64,000 nt of DNA from Streptomyces flaveolus (GCF_000716535.1 NZ_JNWV01000007.1:124001-188000); one strand, 5' to 3'. Shown: positions 1 through 9,574, counted from the first letter of the stretch. Notes: a model not told the origin generated them from the sequence alone. Numbers and translations: made by a program.

Positions 1-630
1 CAGCCGGCCGAGGTGCTGGACCTGCTGCGCGAGCAGGGCGACCGGGTGCTGTGGATCGGCGGCAACGCGGACCGGGAGCTGGTGGAGTACCGGCGGGGCG
101 AGCGCACGGAGATCCCGGACCCGATCGGCCCGTACGCCGCCCGGGCGCTGCGCCCGGACCAGGTCGACTTCCTGGCCGCCCTGCCACGCACTCGCACCCT
201 GCGCGTGCGCGGCCTCGGCCCGGTCCTCTTCTGCCACGCCACCCCGCGCGACGACGAGGAACTGGTCCTGGTCGACTCGCGCCCGGCCCGCTGGACGGAG
301 GTCTTCACCGGCCTGCCGCCCGACGTCGGCACGGTCGTCTGCGGCCACACCCACATGCCGTACGTCCGCCTGGCCCACGGCCGCCTGGTGGTCAACCCCG
401 GCAGCGTCGGCATGCCCTACGGCCGTCCGGGCGCCCACTGGTGCCTCCTCGGCCCCGGGACCGACCTGCGTGTGACGCCGTACGACATTCCGGCGGCGGT
501 GGCCCGGCTGGCCCGGGAGTGCGCCTACCCGGACATCGCCGCCTGGGCCGACCACTTCCTGTACGCCCGGGCGACGGACACGGACGTGCTGGAGGCGTGG
601 GGACCGAAGGACGGGCGGTGCGCTTCGTAG
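1..630 (+). CDS. Metallophosphoesterase family protein, 5' end outside window
   Basis: The reading frame is open from the first base, so the true start and the N-terminal metal ligands (the DxH part) lie upstream of the window. The 209 visible residues carry the rest of the calcineurin-like phosphoesterase signature: GGNADRE near residue 20 (the GN[HD] metal and phosphate motif), CHATP near 79, GHTHMP near 115 and NPGSVGMP near 133. This matches the YfcE/MJ0936-like branch of small cytosolic phosphodiesterases that use two metal ions. The substrate cannot be inferred. The gene ends 111 bp before the FemABX gene on the same strand. Confidence 0.85.
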   Translation, partial: QPAEVLDLLREQGDRVLWIGGNADRELVEYRRGERTEIPDPIGPYAARALRPDQVDFLAALPRTRTLRVRGLGPVLFCHATPRDDEELVLVDSRPARWTEVFTGLPPDVGTVVCGHTHMPYVRLAHGRLVVNPGSVGMPYGRPGAHWCLLGPGTDLRVTPYDIPAAVARLARECAYPDIAAWADHFLYARATDTDVLEAWGPKDGRCAS

Positions 631-741
631 GGTGAGGACACCCGCGATCTTCACGGCCCTCGGCATCGTCATGGGAACCGCCGTCAGGAACGCCGGTGTC
701 GTCGTCGTGGAACCGGCCTCGCCCTTGAAGGAGCCCCGCCC

Positions 742-1860
742 ATGTCGCTCACCCTCCGTCCCCTCACCCGTGCCGAGCACCTCGCCTTCGTGGCGGAGCG
801 GCCCTCGGTCAGCCACATGCAGGTGCCGTCGTGGGGGGACGTGAAACCGGACTGGCGGGCCGAGAGCCTGGGATGGTTCGAGGCGGACGGGCGGCTCGTG
901 GGGGCCGGGTTGGTGCTGCTGCGGCCGTTGCCCAGGGTGAAGCGGTATCTGGCCTACCTCCCCGAGGGGCCCGTGATCGACTGGGACGCGCCCGACCTGG
1001 AGCGCTGGCTGGAGCCGATGCTGGCCCACCTCAAGGCCCGGGGCGCCTTCTCGGTGAAGATGGGGCCGCCCGTGGTGGCCCGGCGGTGGAGCCCGGAGGC
1101 GGTCAAGGCCGCGATCGCCGACCCCGGCGCGCACCGGCTGCGCGACGTGCCGGCGACGTCGTGCGAGCGGGGCCTGGACCTCGCCGAGCGGCTGCGCGGC
1201 ATGGGCTGGCAGCAGACCGAGCCGGGCGGGGAGGAGGGGTTCGCCGCCGGGCAGCCCCGCTACGTGTGCCAGATCCCGTTCGCGGGCCGGTCCCTGGAGG
1301 ACATCCACCGCGGGCTCAACCAGCAGTGGCGGCGCAACATCAAGAAGGCCGAGAAGGCGGGCGTGAAGATCGTCCGGGGCGGCCCGGAGGACCTGCCGGT
1401 CTTCTACGACCTCTACGCCGAGACCGCCGAGCGCGACCGCTTCATCCCGCGCCCCCTGCCGTACTTCCAGCGCATGTGGACCGCGCTCACCGCGGAGCAC
1501 CCCGATCGGATGCGGCTCTACCTCGCCCACCACGACGGGGACGTCCTCGCCGCGGCCACCATGCTGATCGTCGGCGGGCACGTCTGGTACTCCTACGGCG
1601 CCTCCACCAGCCGCAAGCGCGAGGTGCAGCCCAACAACGCCCTGCAGTGGCGGATGATGTGCGACGCCCATGAACTGGGCGCGCACGTCTACGACTTCCG
1701 GGGCATCACCGACACCCTGGAGGAGTCCAACCATCTGCTCGGCCTGCTCCGCTTCAAGGTGGGCGCGGGCGGTGGGGCCGTCGAGTACGCGGGGGAGTGG
1801 GACTTCCCGCTGAACCGGCTGCTGCACAAGGCCTTCGACATGTATATGGCCCGCCGCTGA
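742..1860 (+). CDS. FemABX-family aminoacyltransferase (lipid II interpeptide bridge type)
   Basis: The 372-residue protein has the size and character of Fem ligases, two GNAT-like subdomains that transfer an amino acid from aminoacyl-tRNA to the side chain of lipid II. Supporting stretches are the N-terminal WGDVKPDW segment, the central NQQWRRNIKKAEKAG segment (typical FemABX basic helix) and the C-terminal YDFRGI segment. Streptomycetes use a glycine bridge on LL-DAP, and FemX-like proteins are the expected first-glycine ligases; that exact role is inferred. The ATG at 742 follows a clear AAGGAG ribosome-binding site at about 727-732. It acts in the cytosol at the membrane face on undecaprenyl-linked precursor. 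Confidence 0.85.
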   Translation: MSLTLRPLTRAEHLAFVAERPSVSHMQVPSWGDVKPDWRAESLGWFEADGRLVGAGLVLLRPLPRVKRYLAYLPEGPVIDWDAPDLERWLEPMLAHLKARGAFSVKMGPPVVARRWSPEAVKAAIADPGAHRLRDVPATSCERGLDLAERLRGMGWQQTEPGGEEGFAAGQPRYVCQIPFAGRSLEDIHRGLNQQWRRNIKKAEKAGVKIVRGGPEDLPVFYDLYAETAERDRFIPRPLPYFQRMWTALTAEHPDRMRLYLAHHDGDVLAAATMLIVGGHVWYSYGASTSRKREVQPNNALQWRMMCDAHELGAHVYDFRGITDTLEESNHLLGLLRFKVGAGGGAVEYAGEWDFPLNRLLHKAFDMYMARR

Positions 1861-2221
1861 GGTCGCTCTCAGGTTCTTGGCCGAACTCCCAGCTTTCGGG
1901 TACGGGAGCGGGCACGCGTACGGGAACGGGGACGCGAAGGGGCATGAGGCGTACGCCCGGGCGTCCTCAGCGACACACCTCCCGGCAGACCCACCGGCAT
2001 ACGCCCCGGCGAACGCCCCGGCGTACGGGAGCGTCGGGTCCGTGCCCTCGGCCCTGCCGGACGGCCGTCCGCTGTTCCGTGACGAGGAGGCGTGGCCGGG
2101 GGGCACCTGATCCCAGCATCCGGGACAGTCCCGTCAAGGGTTCACGCACCTGTCCAAGTCCATTACCCTGGACCTGGTAGTACATCGAGATGCACGAACC
2201 CGATCAAGCCCAGGACCGCTC
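1861..2221 (+). repeat. Gene-poor gap with an 18-bp direct repeat
   Basis: No convincing gene is visible in these 361 bases. Positions 1900-1917 and 1918-1935 form two adjacent 18-bp copies (16 of 18 bases identical, starting gtacggga). The same gtacggga/gtacgccc words recur to about 2030. A 77-codon open frame (1877-2110) runs through this low-complexity stretch but has no ribosome-binding site and no recognisable domain, so it is not called. The last 80 bases presumably hold the promoter of the downstream exporter gene. Confidence 0.5.
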
Positions 2222-3169
2222 GTGACCGCCCCACTCAGCACCACCACGCCGACCCCGACCACCTCCGGAGACGGCAGGCATCCCTCCGCCCCGCGCGGCC
2301 CCCTCGGCTCACTCGGACCCGTCGGGCTGGTGCTCGCCGGTGGCATCTCGGTGCAGTTCGGCGGCGCGCTGGCGGTCACGCTGATGCCGAGGGCCGGCGC
2401 CCTGGGCGTCGTCACCCTGCGCCTGCTCGCCGCGGCCGTCGTCCTCCTGCTGGTCTGCCGGCCCCGGCTGCGCGGCCACTCCCGGGCCGACTGGGGCACG
2501 GTGATCGTCTTCGGTATCACCATGGCCGCGATGAACGGCCTGTTCTACGAAGCGGTCGCCCGCATCCCGCTGGGCCCGGCGGTCACCCTCGAAGTCCTGG
2601 GCCCGCTGGCCCTGTCCGTCCTGGCCTCCCGCCGCGCGATCAACGCCCTCTGGGCCGGCTTGGCCCTCGCCGGTGTCTTCCTGCTCGGCGGCGGAGGCTT
2701 CGGCAATCTGGACCCCACAGGTGTCGGCTTCGCCCTGGGTGCGGGCACCATGTGGGCGGCCTACATACTCTTCAGCGCCCGTACGGGCCGCCGCTTCCCG
2801 CAGGCGGACGGCCTGGCGCTGGCCATGGCGGTCGCGGCCCTCCTCTTCCTCCCCCTGGGCATCGCCGAGGCCGGCTCCCGGCTCCTTGACCCCACCACCG
2901 TCGCCCTCGGCTCGGCGGTGGCCCTGCTCTCCTCGGTCCTGCCCTACACCCTCGAACTCCTGGCCCTGCGCCGGCTGCCGGCCCCCACCTTCGCCATCCT
3001 CATGAGCCTGGAACCGGCCATCGCGGCCACGGCCGGCTTCCTGATCCTCGGCCAGTCCCTCACCCCCACCGAGGCCGCCGCGATCGCCCTGGTCATAGCG
3101 GCGACGATCGGTGCGGTACGCACCCAGACGTCCCGACCGAAGCCCGGCCTGCGGGCACCCGAGGCCTGA
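2222..3169 (+). CDS. EamA/DMT-family transporter (RhtA-like exporter)
   Basis: A 315-residue integral membrane protein with about ten hydrophobic segments arranged as two EamA repeats, the drug/metabolite transporter plan. The second half carries the familiar region around LPYTLELLALRRLPAPTF and SLEPAIAA, typical of RhtA/YddG-type exporters of amino acids or related metabolites. The GTG at 2222 begins a short polar Thr/Pro-rich N-terminus before the first membrane segment. The substrate is unknown. It appears to be monocistronic, with non-coding DNA on both sides. Confidence 0.85.
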   Translation: MTAPLSTTTPTPTTSGDGRHPSAPRGPLGSLGPVGLVLAGGISVQFGGALAVTLMPRAGALGVVTLRLLAAAVVLLLVCRPRLRGHSRADWGTVIVFGITMAAMNGLFYEAVARIPLGPAVTLEVLGPLALSVLASRRAINALWAGLALAGVFLLGGGGFGNLDPTGVGFALGAGTMWAAYILFSARTGRRFPQADGLALAMAVAALLFLPLGIAEAGSRLLDPTTVALGSAVALLSSVLPYTLELLALRRLPAPTFAILMSLEPAIAATAGFLILGQSLTPTEAAAIALVIAATIGAVRTQTSRPKPGLRAPEA

Positions 3170-3289
3170 CGCTCGACGGCCGCCCGCTTCCACGAGATCC
3201 GCACCCCGCTCACCCTGCACGTCCCGCTGCGCTCCCGCACACTCCTGTGTGTGGCCTGAAGGGGCGAAGACGGACGGAAGGCGGATCTC

Positions 3290-5002
3290 GTGACCGACGC
3301 TCGTGACACCAACCTCAGCCCGCTGAAGGTCACCGCCCGGGGGCGGGCCGTCCTCGCCGATCCGCGGATCAATCGCGGTACCGCCTTCACCGAGGAGGAG
3401 CGTCGCGCCCTCGACCTCGTCGGGCTGGTCCCACCCCGCGTGCTGACCCAGGACGAGCAGGCCGAACGCGCCTACGGCCAGTTCCGGGACCAGTCGGGCG
3501 ACCTGGCGAAGAGCGTGTACCTGACCGCGCTGCACGACCGCAACGAGGTGCTGTTCTACCGGCTCGTCGGCGACCACCTCGAAGAGATGCTGCCCATCGT
3601 GTACACGCCCACCGTGGGCACGGCGATCCGCCGCTACAGCACGGAGTACCGACGCCCGCGCGGTGTCTACCTCTCCGTGGACGCCCCCGGCGACATCGAA
3701 CGCTCCCTGCGCGCCCACGGCCTCGGCGCTGACGACGTCGACCTGATCGTGGCCACGGACGGCGAGGGCATCCTCGGCATCGGCGACTGGGGCGTCGGCG
3801 GCATCGACATCGCCGTCGGCAAGCTCGCCGTCTACACGGCCGCCGCCGGCATCGACCCGCGCCGCACCCTGCCCGTCATGCTCGACGTCGGCACCAACCG
3901 CCAGGAACTCCTCGACAACCCCCTGTATCTCGGCAACCGCCACCCCCGCGCCGACCGCGACACCTACGACGCCTTCATCGACGCCTACGTCACCACCGCG
4001 TCCCGGCTCTTCCCGCACGCCCTGCTGCACTGGGAGGACTTCGGCACCGCCAACGCCCGCCGCATCCTCGACCGCTACCGCGACCAGGTCTGCACCTTCA
4101 ACGACGACATCCAGGGCACCGGCGCCGTCAACCTCGCCGCCGTCCTGTCCGGCGTCCGCGCCACCGGTATGCCCCTGCCCGAGCACCGGATCGTCGTCTT
4201 CGGCGCCGGCACCGCCGGCATCGGCGTCGCCGACCAGCTGCGCGACGCCCTGATCGCCGAGGGCCTGTCCGCCGAGCAGGCCACCGCCCGCTTCTGGTGC
4301 GTGGACCGGTACGGACTGCTCACCACCGACCAGGGCGACCAGCTCCGGGACGTGCAGAAGCAGTACGCCCGCCCCGCCGACGAGGTGGCCGGCTGGCGCC
4401 GGGACGAGAGCCTGCGCGGCATCCCGTTGGACGAGGTGGTCCGCCGGGTCCGCCCGACCATCCTGATCGGCACCTCCGGCCAGGGCGGGTCCTTCACGGA
4501 GGAGCTCGTCCGCGAGATGGCCCGGCACACCGAACGCCCGATCATCCTGCCGATGTCCAACCCGACCGACCTCGCCGAGGCCACCCCCGTCGACCTGCTC
4601 GACTGGACCGGCGGCAGGGCCCTGGTGGCCACCGGCAGCCCCTTCGCCCCGGTTGAGCGGGACGGTACGACGTACGAGATCGGCCAGGCCAACAACGCGC
4701 TGGTCTTCCCCGGCCTCGGCCTCGGTGTGATCGTCGCCCGCGCCTCCCGCATCACCGACCGCATGCTCCGCGCGGCGGCCGACGCGGTGGCCCACCGGAC
4801 CGGTGACACCGAGGTCGCCCACGCCGACGCGCCGGTCCTCCCGCCGATCCGCGACCTGCGCACCACCTCGGAGGCGGTCGCGGTGGCCGTGGCCCGCGCG
4901 GCGGTGGACGAGGGCGTCGCCCGGGCCGACCTGGACGACATCGAGACGGCGGTACGCGCGACCCGCTGGGAGCCGGTGTATCCACCGGTGGAAGCGGTGT
5001 GA
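3290..5002 (+). CDS. NAD-dependent malic enzyme
   Basis: A 570-residue protein of the large (eukaryotic/MaeA-type) malic enzyme class that oxidatively decarboxylates malate to pyruvate. The N-terminal malic domain contains YTPTVGTA near residue 105 and the CTFNDDIQGTG metal and substrate segment in mid-protein. The C-terminal Rossmann domain has VFGAGTAGIG near residue 304 and LPMSNPT near 422. Length matches MaeA/SfcA (about 560 residues), not the short MaeB-like forms. The GTG at 3290 follows GGAAGGCGG. Its stop codon (5000-5002) lies inside the first copy of a tandem repeat, so the 3' untranslated region begins directly with repeats. Confidence 0.92.
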   Translation: MTDARDTNLSPLKVTARGRAVLADPRINRGTAFTEEERRALDLVGLVPPRVLTQDEQAERAYGQFRDQSGDLAKSVYLTALHDRNEVLFYRLVGDHLEEMLPIVYTPTVGTAIRRYSTEYRRPRGVYLSVDAPGDIERSLRAHGLGADDVDLIVATDGEGILGIGDWGVGGIDIAVGKLAVYTAAAGIDPRRTLPVMLDVGTNRQELLDNPLYLGNRHPRADRDTYDAFIDAYVTTASRLFPHALLHWEDFGTANARRILDRYRDQVCTFNDDIQGTGAVNLAAVLSGVRATGMPLPEHRIVVFGAGTAGIGVADQLRDALIAEGLSAEQATARFWCVDRYGLLTTDQGDQLRDVQKQYARPADEVAGWRRDESLRGIPLDEVVRRVRPTILIGTSGQGGSFTEELVREMARHTERPIILPMSNPTDLAEATPVDLLDWTGGRALVATGSPFAPVERDGTTYEIGQANNALVFPGLGLGVIVARASRITDRMLRAAADAVAHRTGDTEVAHADAPVLPPIRDLRTTSEAVAVAVARAAVDEGVARADLDDIETAVRATRWEPVYPPVEAV

Positions 5003-5292
5003 CCTCCGGTCGGGTCGGGGTGGTGCGGGTAGTGGTGTGACCTCCGGTCGGGTCGGGGTGGTGCGGGTAGTGGTGTGACCTCCGGTCGGGTCGGGGTGGT
5101 GCGGGTAGTGGTGTGGCCTCCGGTCGGGTCGGGGTGGTGCGGGTAGTGGTGTGGCCTCCGGTCGGGGTGGTGCGGGCAGTGGAGTGGCCTTCGGACCGGT
5201 CGGGGTCGTGCGGGCAGCGATGTGACCGACCCCCGGTCGAGGCTGCGGGGAGCGGTGTGACCGCCGGTCCTGTCGGGGCCGAGCGCGCTGTG
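4997..5292 (+). repeat. 38-bp tandem repeat array with degenerate tail
   Basis: Three perfect head-to-tail 38-bp copies lie at 4997-5034, 5035-5072 and 5073-5110. A fourth copy at 5111-5148 has one change (gtgtgg for gtgtga). A fifth, from 5149, lacks 7 bases, and decayed copies continue to about 5292. Each unit begins gtgtgRcctccggtcggg and ends gcgggtagtg. The first copy overlaps the malic enzyme stop codon. Because 38 is not a multiple of three, no frame stays constant through the array, and nothing suggests it is coding. Confidence 0.9.
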
Positions 5293-5384
5293 GTGTGACC
5301 GCCGGTCGGGCAGCCGTGTGACCGCCGATCGGGCAGCCGTGTGACCGCCGGTCGGGCAGCCGTGTGGCCGCCGGTCGGGCAGCA
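5293..5384 (+). repeat. 23-bp tandem repeat array
   Basis: Four consecutive 23-bp units lie at 5293-5315, 5316-5338, 5339-5361 and 5362-5384, each differing from the next by at most two or three bases. They share the opening gtgtgRccgccggtcggg with the 38-bp units just upstream, so this looks like a shortened derivative of the same minisatellite. The array ends about 75 bases before the promoter of the catabolic operon. Confidence 0.88.
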
Positions 5385-5459
5385 GTGTCACTTCTCCGGC
5401 CCGGGCGTGCCGGTCTGCCCTCATCCGCGCACCAGGCTCCTGTCGGCCGCCAATTCATG

Positions 5460-5497
5460 CAAGCACGCTTGATTGTTTCTGCCCCCGCTGCCATGCT
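5460..5497 (+). promoter_or_regulatory. Promoter and TetR-type palindromic operator of the AtuA/carboxylase operon
   Basis: A 12-bp palindrome CAAGCACGCTTG occupies 5460-5471. It overlaps a possible -35 element TTGATT (5469-5474), which is followed after 17 bp by CATGCT (5492-5497) as a weak -10. The ATG of the first gene lies 7 bases beyond, and no ribosome-binding site precedes it, so the mRNA may be leaderless. Since the operon ends in a TetR gene, this palindrome is the natural candidate for its operator; that link is inferred. Confidence 0.45.
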
Positions 5498-5503
5498 CCC
5501 CTC

Positions 5504-6298
5504 ATGGCCGACCCGACGCCCGTCATCGACGACCTGCGTGCCGAGAGCGGTGAACTCGACCTGCTCGTGGCCGAGTTGAGCCCGGAGCAGTGGGCCCTGC
5601 CCACCCCTGCGCCCGGCTGGACCGTTGCCCACCAGATCGCGCACCTCGCCTGGACCGACCGCTCGGCCCTGCTGGCGGTCACCGACGCCGACGCCTTCCA
5701 GACGCTGGTCGAGAAGGCGCTCGCCGCACCCGGCTCGTTCGTGGACGAGGGAGCGGAGGAGGGTGCCGTACTCCCGCCCGCCGAACTGCTGGCGGCCTGG
5801 CGCGACGGGCGTACCGCCCTCGACCGGGCCCTGCGCGGCGCACCGGCCGGTGCCCGTTTCCCCTGGTACGGCCCGCCCATGTCCGCCGCCTCCATGGCCA
5901 CGGCCCGGCTGATGGAGACCTGGGCCCACGGGCTGGACATCGCCGACGCCCTGGGTGTGGTGCGCCCACCCACCGACCGGCTCCGGCATGTGGCCCGGCT
6001 CGGGGTGCGGACGCGCGACTTCGCCTTCGGGGTGCACGGACTGACCCCGCCGGCCGAGGAGTTCCGGGTGGAACTGACCGCGCCCTCCGGTCAGGTGTGG
6101 GCGTACGGCGACGAGCGCGCCGCCCAGCGCGTCACCGGCCCCGCCCTCGACTTCTGCCTCCTGGTCACCCAGCGCGCCCACCGCGGGGACCTCGCGCTGT
6201 CGGCGGCCGGCCCGGACGCCGACCGCTGGCTCGACATCGCCCAGGCCTTCGCGGGCCCGCCCGGCACCGGCCGCCCGGCGAAGGGGACCGGCCGGTGA
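5504..6298 (+). CDS. TIGR03084-family DinB-like protein (mycothiol-dependent isomerase-like fold)
   Basis: The 264-residue protein opens with a DinB/MDMPI-type four-helix bundle. The segment around [15 protein letters not shown] (near 40-55) supplies one metal-ligand histidine region, and [15 protein letters not shown] (about 138-152) supplies the second HxxD-type cluster. The C-terminal half is the shorter domain seen in TIGR03084 proteins. Such proteins are probable metal- and thiol-dependent enzymes and regularly neighbour AtuA-like genes, as here. The reaction is unknown. It is the first gene of the operon, and its stop overlaps the start of the AtuA-like gene by four bases (GTGA), so the two are translationally coupled. 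Confidence 0.82.
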   Translation: MADPTPVIDDLRAESGELDLLVAELSPEQWALPTPAPGWTVAHQIAHLAWTDRSALLAVTDADAFQTLVEKALAAPGSFVDEGAEEGAVLPPAELLAAWRDGRTALDRALRGAPAGARFPWYGPPMSAASMATARLMETWAHGLDIADALGVVRPPTDRLRHVARLGVRTRDFAFGVHGLTPPAEEFRVELTAPSGQVWAYGDERAAQRVTGPALDFCLLVTQRAHRGDLALSAAGPDADRWLDIAQAFAGPPGTGRPAKGTGR

Positions 6299-7971
6299 AC
6301 CCGCTGCGCGTCGGCAACTTCTCCGGCTTCTACGGCGACCGCGCGGGCGCCCTGCGCGAGATGCTCACCGGCGGCGAGGTCGACGTCCTCACCGGTGACT
6401 ACCTCGCCGAACTCACCATGCTCATCCTCGGCCGCGACCGGCTGAAGGACCCGGCCGCCGGGTACGCCCGCACCTTCCTGCGCCAGGTGGAGGACTGCCT
6501 GGGTCTCGCCCACGAACGCGGTGTGCGGATCGTCACCAACGCGGGCGGCCTCAACCCCGCCGGACTCGCCGACGGGATACGGCGGTTGGCGGACCGGCTC
6601 GGCATCCCGGCCCGGGTCGCGCACGTCGAGGGCGACGACCTGACCGCCGCCCACCCGGGCGCCCTCGCCGCCCACGCCTATCTCGGCGGCTTCGGCATCG
6701 CCGCCTGCCTGCGGGCCGGCGCCGACGTGGTGATCACCGGCCGGGTGACCGACGCGGCGCTCGTCACCGGCCCCGCCGCCGCCCACTACGGGTGGGGGCC
6801 GGCCGACCACGACCGCCTCGCCGGTGCCGTCGTCGCCGGGCACGTGCTGGAGTGCGGGACCCAGGCGACGGGCGGCAACTACGCGTTCTTCGGCGAGGGG
6901 GACGTACGGCGTCCCGGCTTCCCGCTCGCTGAGATCCACGCCGACGGCACCAGCGTGATCACCAAACACCCGGGCACCGGCGGCCTCGTGGACGTGGGCA
7001 CGGTCACCGCGCAACTGCTGTACGAGACGGGCGGCGCCCGGTACGCCGGGCCCGACGTCACCGCCCGGCTGGACACCGTACGGCTGAGCCAGGACGGGCC
7101 GGACCGGGTGCGGATCGAGGGGGTGCGCGGGGAGGCGCCGCCGCCCACGCTCAAGGTCGGGATCAACCGGCTCGGCGGCTTCCGCAACGAGGTGGTCTTC
7201 GTCCTCACCGGACTCGACATCGAGGCCAAGGCGGCCCTGGTGCGCGAGCAGCTCACCGACGCGCTCGCCAAGTCGCCGCCGCGGGAGGTCCGCTGGGACC
7301 TGGTGCGCACCGACCGGGCCGACGCGGACACCGAGGAGACGGCCAGCGCGCTGCTGCGGCTCGTCGTACGGGACCCGGACGAGCGGGTCGTGGGGCGGGC
7401 GCTCAGCGGGGCCGCTGTTGAGCTGGCCCTCGCCAGCTACCCCGGCTTCCATGTGTTGTCCCCACCTGGAAAAGGCGCCCCCTATGGGGTCTTCGAGGAT
7501 GTGTACGTGCCCCATGGGGACGCGGACCACAGGGCCGTCCTCCACGACGGACGCCGTGTCCCCGTGCCGCCGCCCCAGGACACCCGGCCCCTGGACGCCG
7601 TACCGCCCCCGCCCCTCCCGGAGCCCCTCCCGCCCGGGCCGACCCGCCGGGCGCCCCTCGGTCTGGTCGCCGGGGCACGCAGCGGGGACAAGGGCGGGAA
7701 CGCCAACGTGGGGGTGTGGGCGCGGTCGGACGAGGCCTGGCGGTGGCTCGCCCACACGCTGACCACCGACGCCTTCCGGCACCTGCTGCCCGAGACCCGC
7801 GACCTGCCCGTCACCCGGCACCCGCTCCCGAACCTGCGCGCGCTCAACTTCGTCGTCGAGGGCATCCTCGGCGCCGGCGTCGCCGCGCAGGCCCGCTTCG
7901 ACCCACAGGCCAAGGCCCTCGGCGAATGGCTGCGCTCCCGCCACCTGGACATCCCGGAGATTTTGCTGTGA
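6295..7971 (+). CDS. Acyclic terpene utilisation AtuA-like protein (DUF1446)
   Basis: A 558-residue member of the AtuA/DUF1446 family. The N-terminal two thirds contain the [10 protein letters not shown] start, the GDYLAELTM segment near residue 40, the TNAGGLNP and [10 protein letters not shown] motifs, and [15 protein letters not shown] near 190. The C-terminal AtuA-like domain begins about residue 460 and contains [19 protein letters not shown]. AtuA is needed for citronellol/geraniol degradation in Pseudomonas, but its catalytic role is not settled. Here it sits directly ahead of an acyl-CoA carboxylase, as in atu and related clusters. The GTG at 6295 overlaps the previous stop, and its own stop overlaps the next start. 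Confidence 0.9.
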   Translation: MNPLRVGNFSGFYGDRAGALREMLTGGEVDVLTGDYLAELTMLILGRDRLKDPAAGYARTFLRQVEDCLGLAHERGVRIVTNAGGLNPAGLADGIRRLADRLGIPARVAHVEGDDLTAAHPGALAAHAYLGGFGIAACLRAGADVVITGRVTDAALVTGPAAAHYGWGPADHDRLAGAVVAGHVLECGTQATGGNYAFFGEGDVRRPGFPLAEIHADGTSVITKHPGTGGLVDVGTVTAQLLYETGGARYAGPDVTARLDTVRLSQDGPDRVRIEGVRGEAPPPTLKVGINRLGGFRNEVVFVLTGLDIEAKAALVREQLTDALAKSPPREVRWDLVRTDRADADTEETASALLRLVVRDPDERVVGRALSGAAVELALASYPGFHVLSPPGKGAPYGVFEDVYVPHGDADHRAVLHDGRRVPVPPPQDTRPLDAVPPPPLPEPLPPGPTRRAPLGLVAGARSGDKGGNANVGVWARSDEAWRWLAHTLTTDAFRHLLPETRDLPVTRHPLPNLRALNFVVEGILGAGVAAQARFDPQAKALGEWLRSRHLDIPEILL

Positions 7972-9566
7972 CGGTTCTGCGGACCGCTCTCGACCCCACC
8001 GGCCCCGACTACCAGGCCCACCGCGAGGCCATGCTCGCCAAGCTCGCCGAACTGGAGGCCGAGCACGCCAAGGCGCTCGCGGGCGGCGGCGAGAAGTACG
8101 TCCAGCGGCACCGCGAGCGCGGCAAGCTGCTGCCCCGCGAGCGCATCGAGCTGCTGCTGGACCCCGACACCCCGTTCCTGGAACTGTCCCCGCTGGCCGC
8201 CTGGGGCAGCGACTACCCCGTCGGCGCCTCCCTCGTCACCGGGATCGGCGTGGTCGAGGGCGTGGAGTGCCTGATCACCGCCAACGACCCGACCGTACGG
8301 GGCGGTGCCAGCAACCCGTGGAGCCTGAAGAAGGCCCTCCGCGCGAACGACATCGCGCTCGCCAACCGGCTGCCCTGCATCAGCCTGGTGGAGTCGGGAG
8401 GCGCCGATCTGCCCTCGCAGAAGGAGATCTTCATCCCCGGCGGCGCCATCTTCCGCGACCTCACCCGGCTCTCCGCCGCCGGCATCCCGACCATCGCCGT
8501 CGTCTTCGGCAACTCCACCGCCGGCGGCGCCTACATCCCCGGCATGTCCGACCACGTGATCATGGTCAAGGAGCGCGCGAAGGTGTTCCTCGGCGGGCCG
8601 CCGCTGGTGAAGATGGCGACCGGCGAGGAGAGCGACGACGAGTCGCTGGGCGGCGCCGAGATGCACGCGCGCGTGTCCGGCCTCGCCGACCACTTCGCCC
8701 TGGACGAACCGGACGCGCTGCGCCAGGCCCGCCGGGTCGTGGCCCGTCTCAACCACCGCAAGGCCCACCCGGACCCCGGCCCGGCCGAGCCGCCCAAGTA
8801 CGACCCGGAGGAACTGCTCGGCATCGTCCCCGGCGACCTGAAGGTCCCGTTCGACCCGCGCGAGGTCATCGCCCGGATCGTGGACGGCTCCGACTTCGAC
8901 GAGTTCAAGCCGCTGTACGGCACCAGCCTGGTCACCGGCTGGGCGGCCCTGCACGGCTATCCCGTCGGCGTCCTGGCCAACGCCCAGGGCGTCCTGTTCA
9001 GCGCCGAGTCGCAGAAGGCCGCCCAGTTCATCCAGCTCGCCAACCAGCGCGACATCCCACTGCTGTTCCTGCACAACACCACCGGCTACATGGTGGGCAA
9101 GGAGTACGAGCAGGGCGGGATCATCAAGCACGGCGCGATGATGATCAACGCGGTCAGCAACAGCAGGGTCCCGCACCTGTCGGTCCTCATGGGCGCGTCG
9201 TACGGCGCCGGGCACTACGGCATGTGCGGCCGCGCCTACGACCCCCGCTTCCTGTTCGCCTGGCCCAGCGCCAAGTCCGCCGTCATGGGCCCGCAGCAGC
9301 TCGCCGGCGTGCTGTCGATCGTCGCCCGGCAGTCGGCGGCGGCCAAGGGCCAGCCGTACGACGAGGACGCGGACGCGGCCCTGCGCGCCATGGTGGAGCA
9401 GCAGATCGAGTCCGAGTCGCTGCCCATGTTCCTGTCCGGGCGGCTGTACGACGACGGGGTCATCGACCCGCGCGACACCCGCACCGTCCTCGGCCTGTGC
9501 CTGTCCGCCCTGCACACCGCGCCCTACGAGGGCGCGCGCGGCGGCTTCGGCATCTTCCGGATGTGA
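7968..9566 (+). CDS. Biotin-dependent acyl-CoA carboxylase, carboxyltransferase (beta) subunit
   Basis: A 532-residue carboxyltransferase with the two crotonase-like halves of AccD/PccB/MccB proteins. It contains ESGGADLPSQ (near 140) and the two oxyanion-hole segments, GNSTAGGAYIPGMSD in the N-half and GASYGAGHYGMCGRAY in the C-half. Length and the MccB-like wording favour a branched or unsaturated acyl-CoA (methylcrotonyl- or geranyl-CoA type) over acetyl-CoA. It transfers carboxyl from carboxybiotin on the alpha subunit encoded just downstream. The GTG at 7968 overlaps the AtuA stop. Confidence 0.92.
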   Translation: MTVLRTALDPTGPDYQAHREAMLAKLAELEAEHAKALAGGGEKYVQRHRERGKLLPRERIELLLDPDTPFLELSPLAAWGSDYPVGASLVTGIGVVEGVECLITANDPTVRGGASNPWSLKKALRANDIALANRLPCISLVESGGADLPSQKEIFIPGGAIFRDLTRLSAAGIPTIAVVFGNSTAGGAYIPGMSDHVIMVKERAKVFLGGPPLVKMATGEESDDESLGGAEMHARVSGLADHFALDEPDALRQARRVVARLNHRKAHPDPGPAEPPKYDPEELLGIVPGDLKVPFDPREVIARIVDGSDFDEFKPLYGTSLVTGWAALHGYPVGVLANAQGVLFSAESQKAAQFIQLANQRDIPLLFLHNTTGYMVGKEYEQGGIIKHGAMMINAVSNSRVPHLSVLMGASYGAGHYGMCGRAYDPRFLFAWPSAKSAVMGPQQLAGVLSIVARQSAAAKGQPYDEDADAALRAMVEQQIESESLPMFLSGRLYDDGVIDPRDTRTVLGLCLSALHTAPYEGARGGFGIFRM

Positions 9567-9574
9567 GGGATCCC

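Noticed and set aside
1877..2110. A 77-codon Ala/Tyr/Gly-rich open frame
   Set aside because: No ribosome-binding site or domain; the composition follows from a local direct repeat.
4997..5384. CRISPR array
   Set aside because: The 38-bp and 23-bp units are contiguous with no unique spacers, and no cas genes are present.
2309..6181. A 1290-codon open frame on the minus strand
   Set aside because: It runs antisense through the exporter and malic enzyme genes and the tandem repeats, with no domain and no start signals; long antisense frames are expected at this G+C content.
8267..9570. Upstream extension of the carboxylase alpha reading frame across the beta subunit gene
   Set aside because: Family similarity begins only at the GTG 9575; the upstream part is an out-of-frame shadow of the beta subunit.
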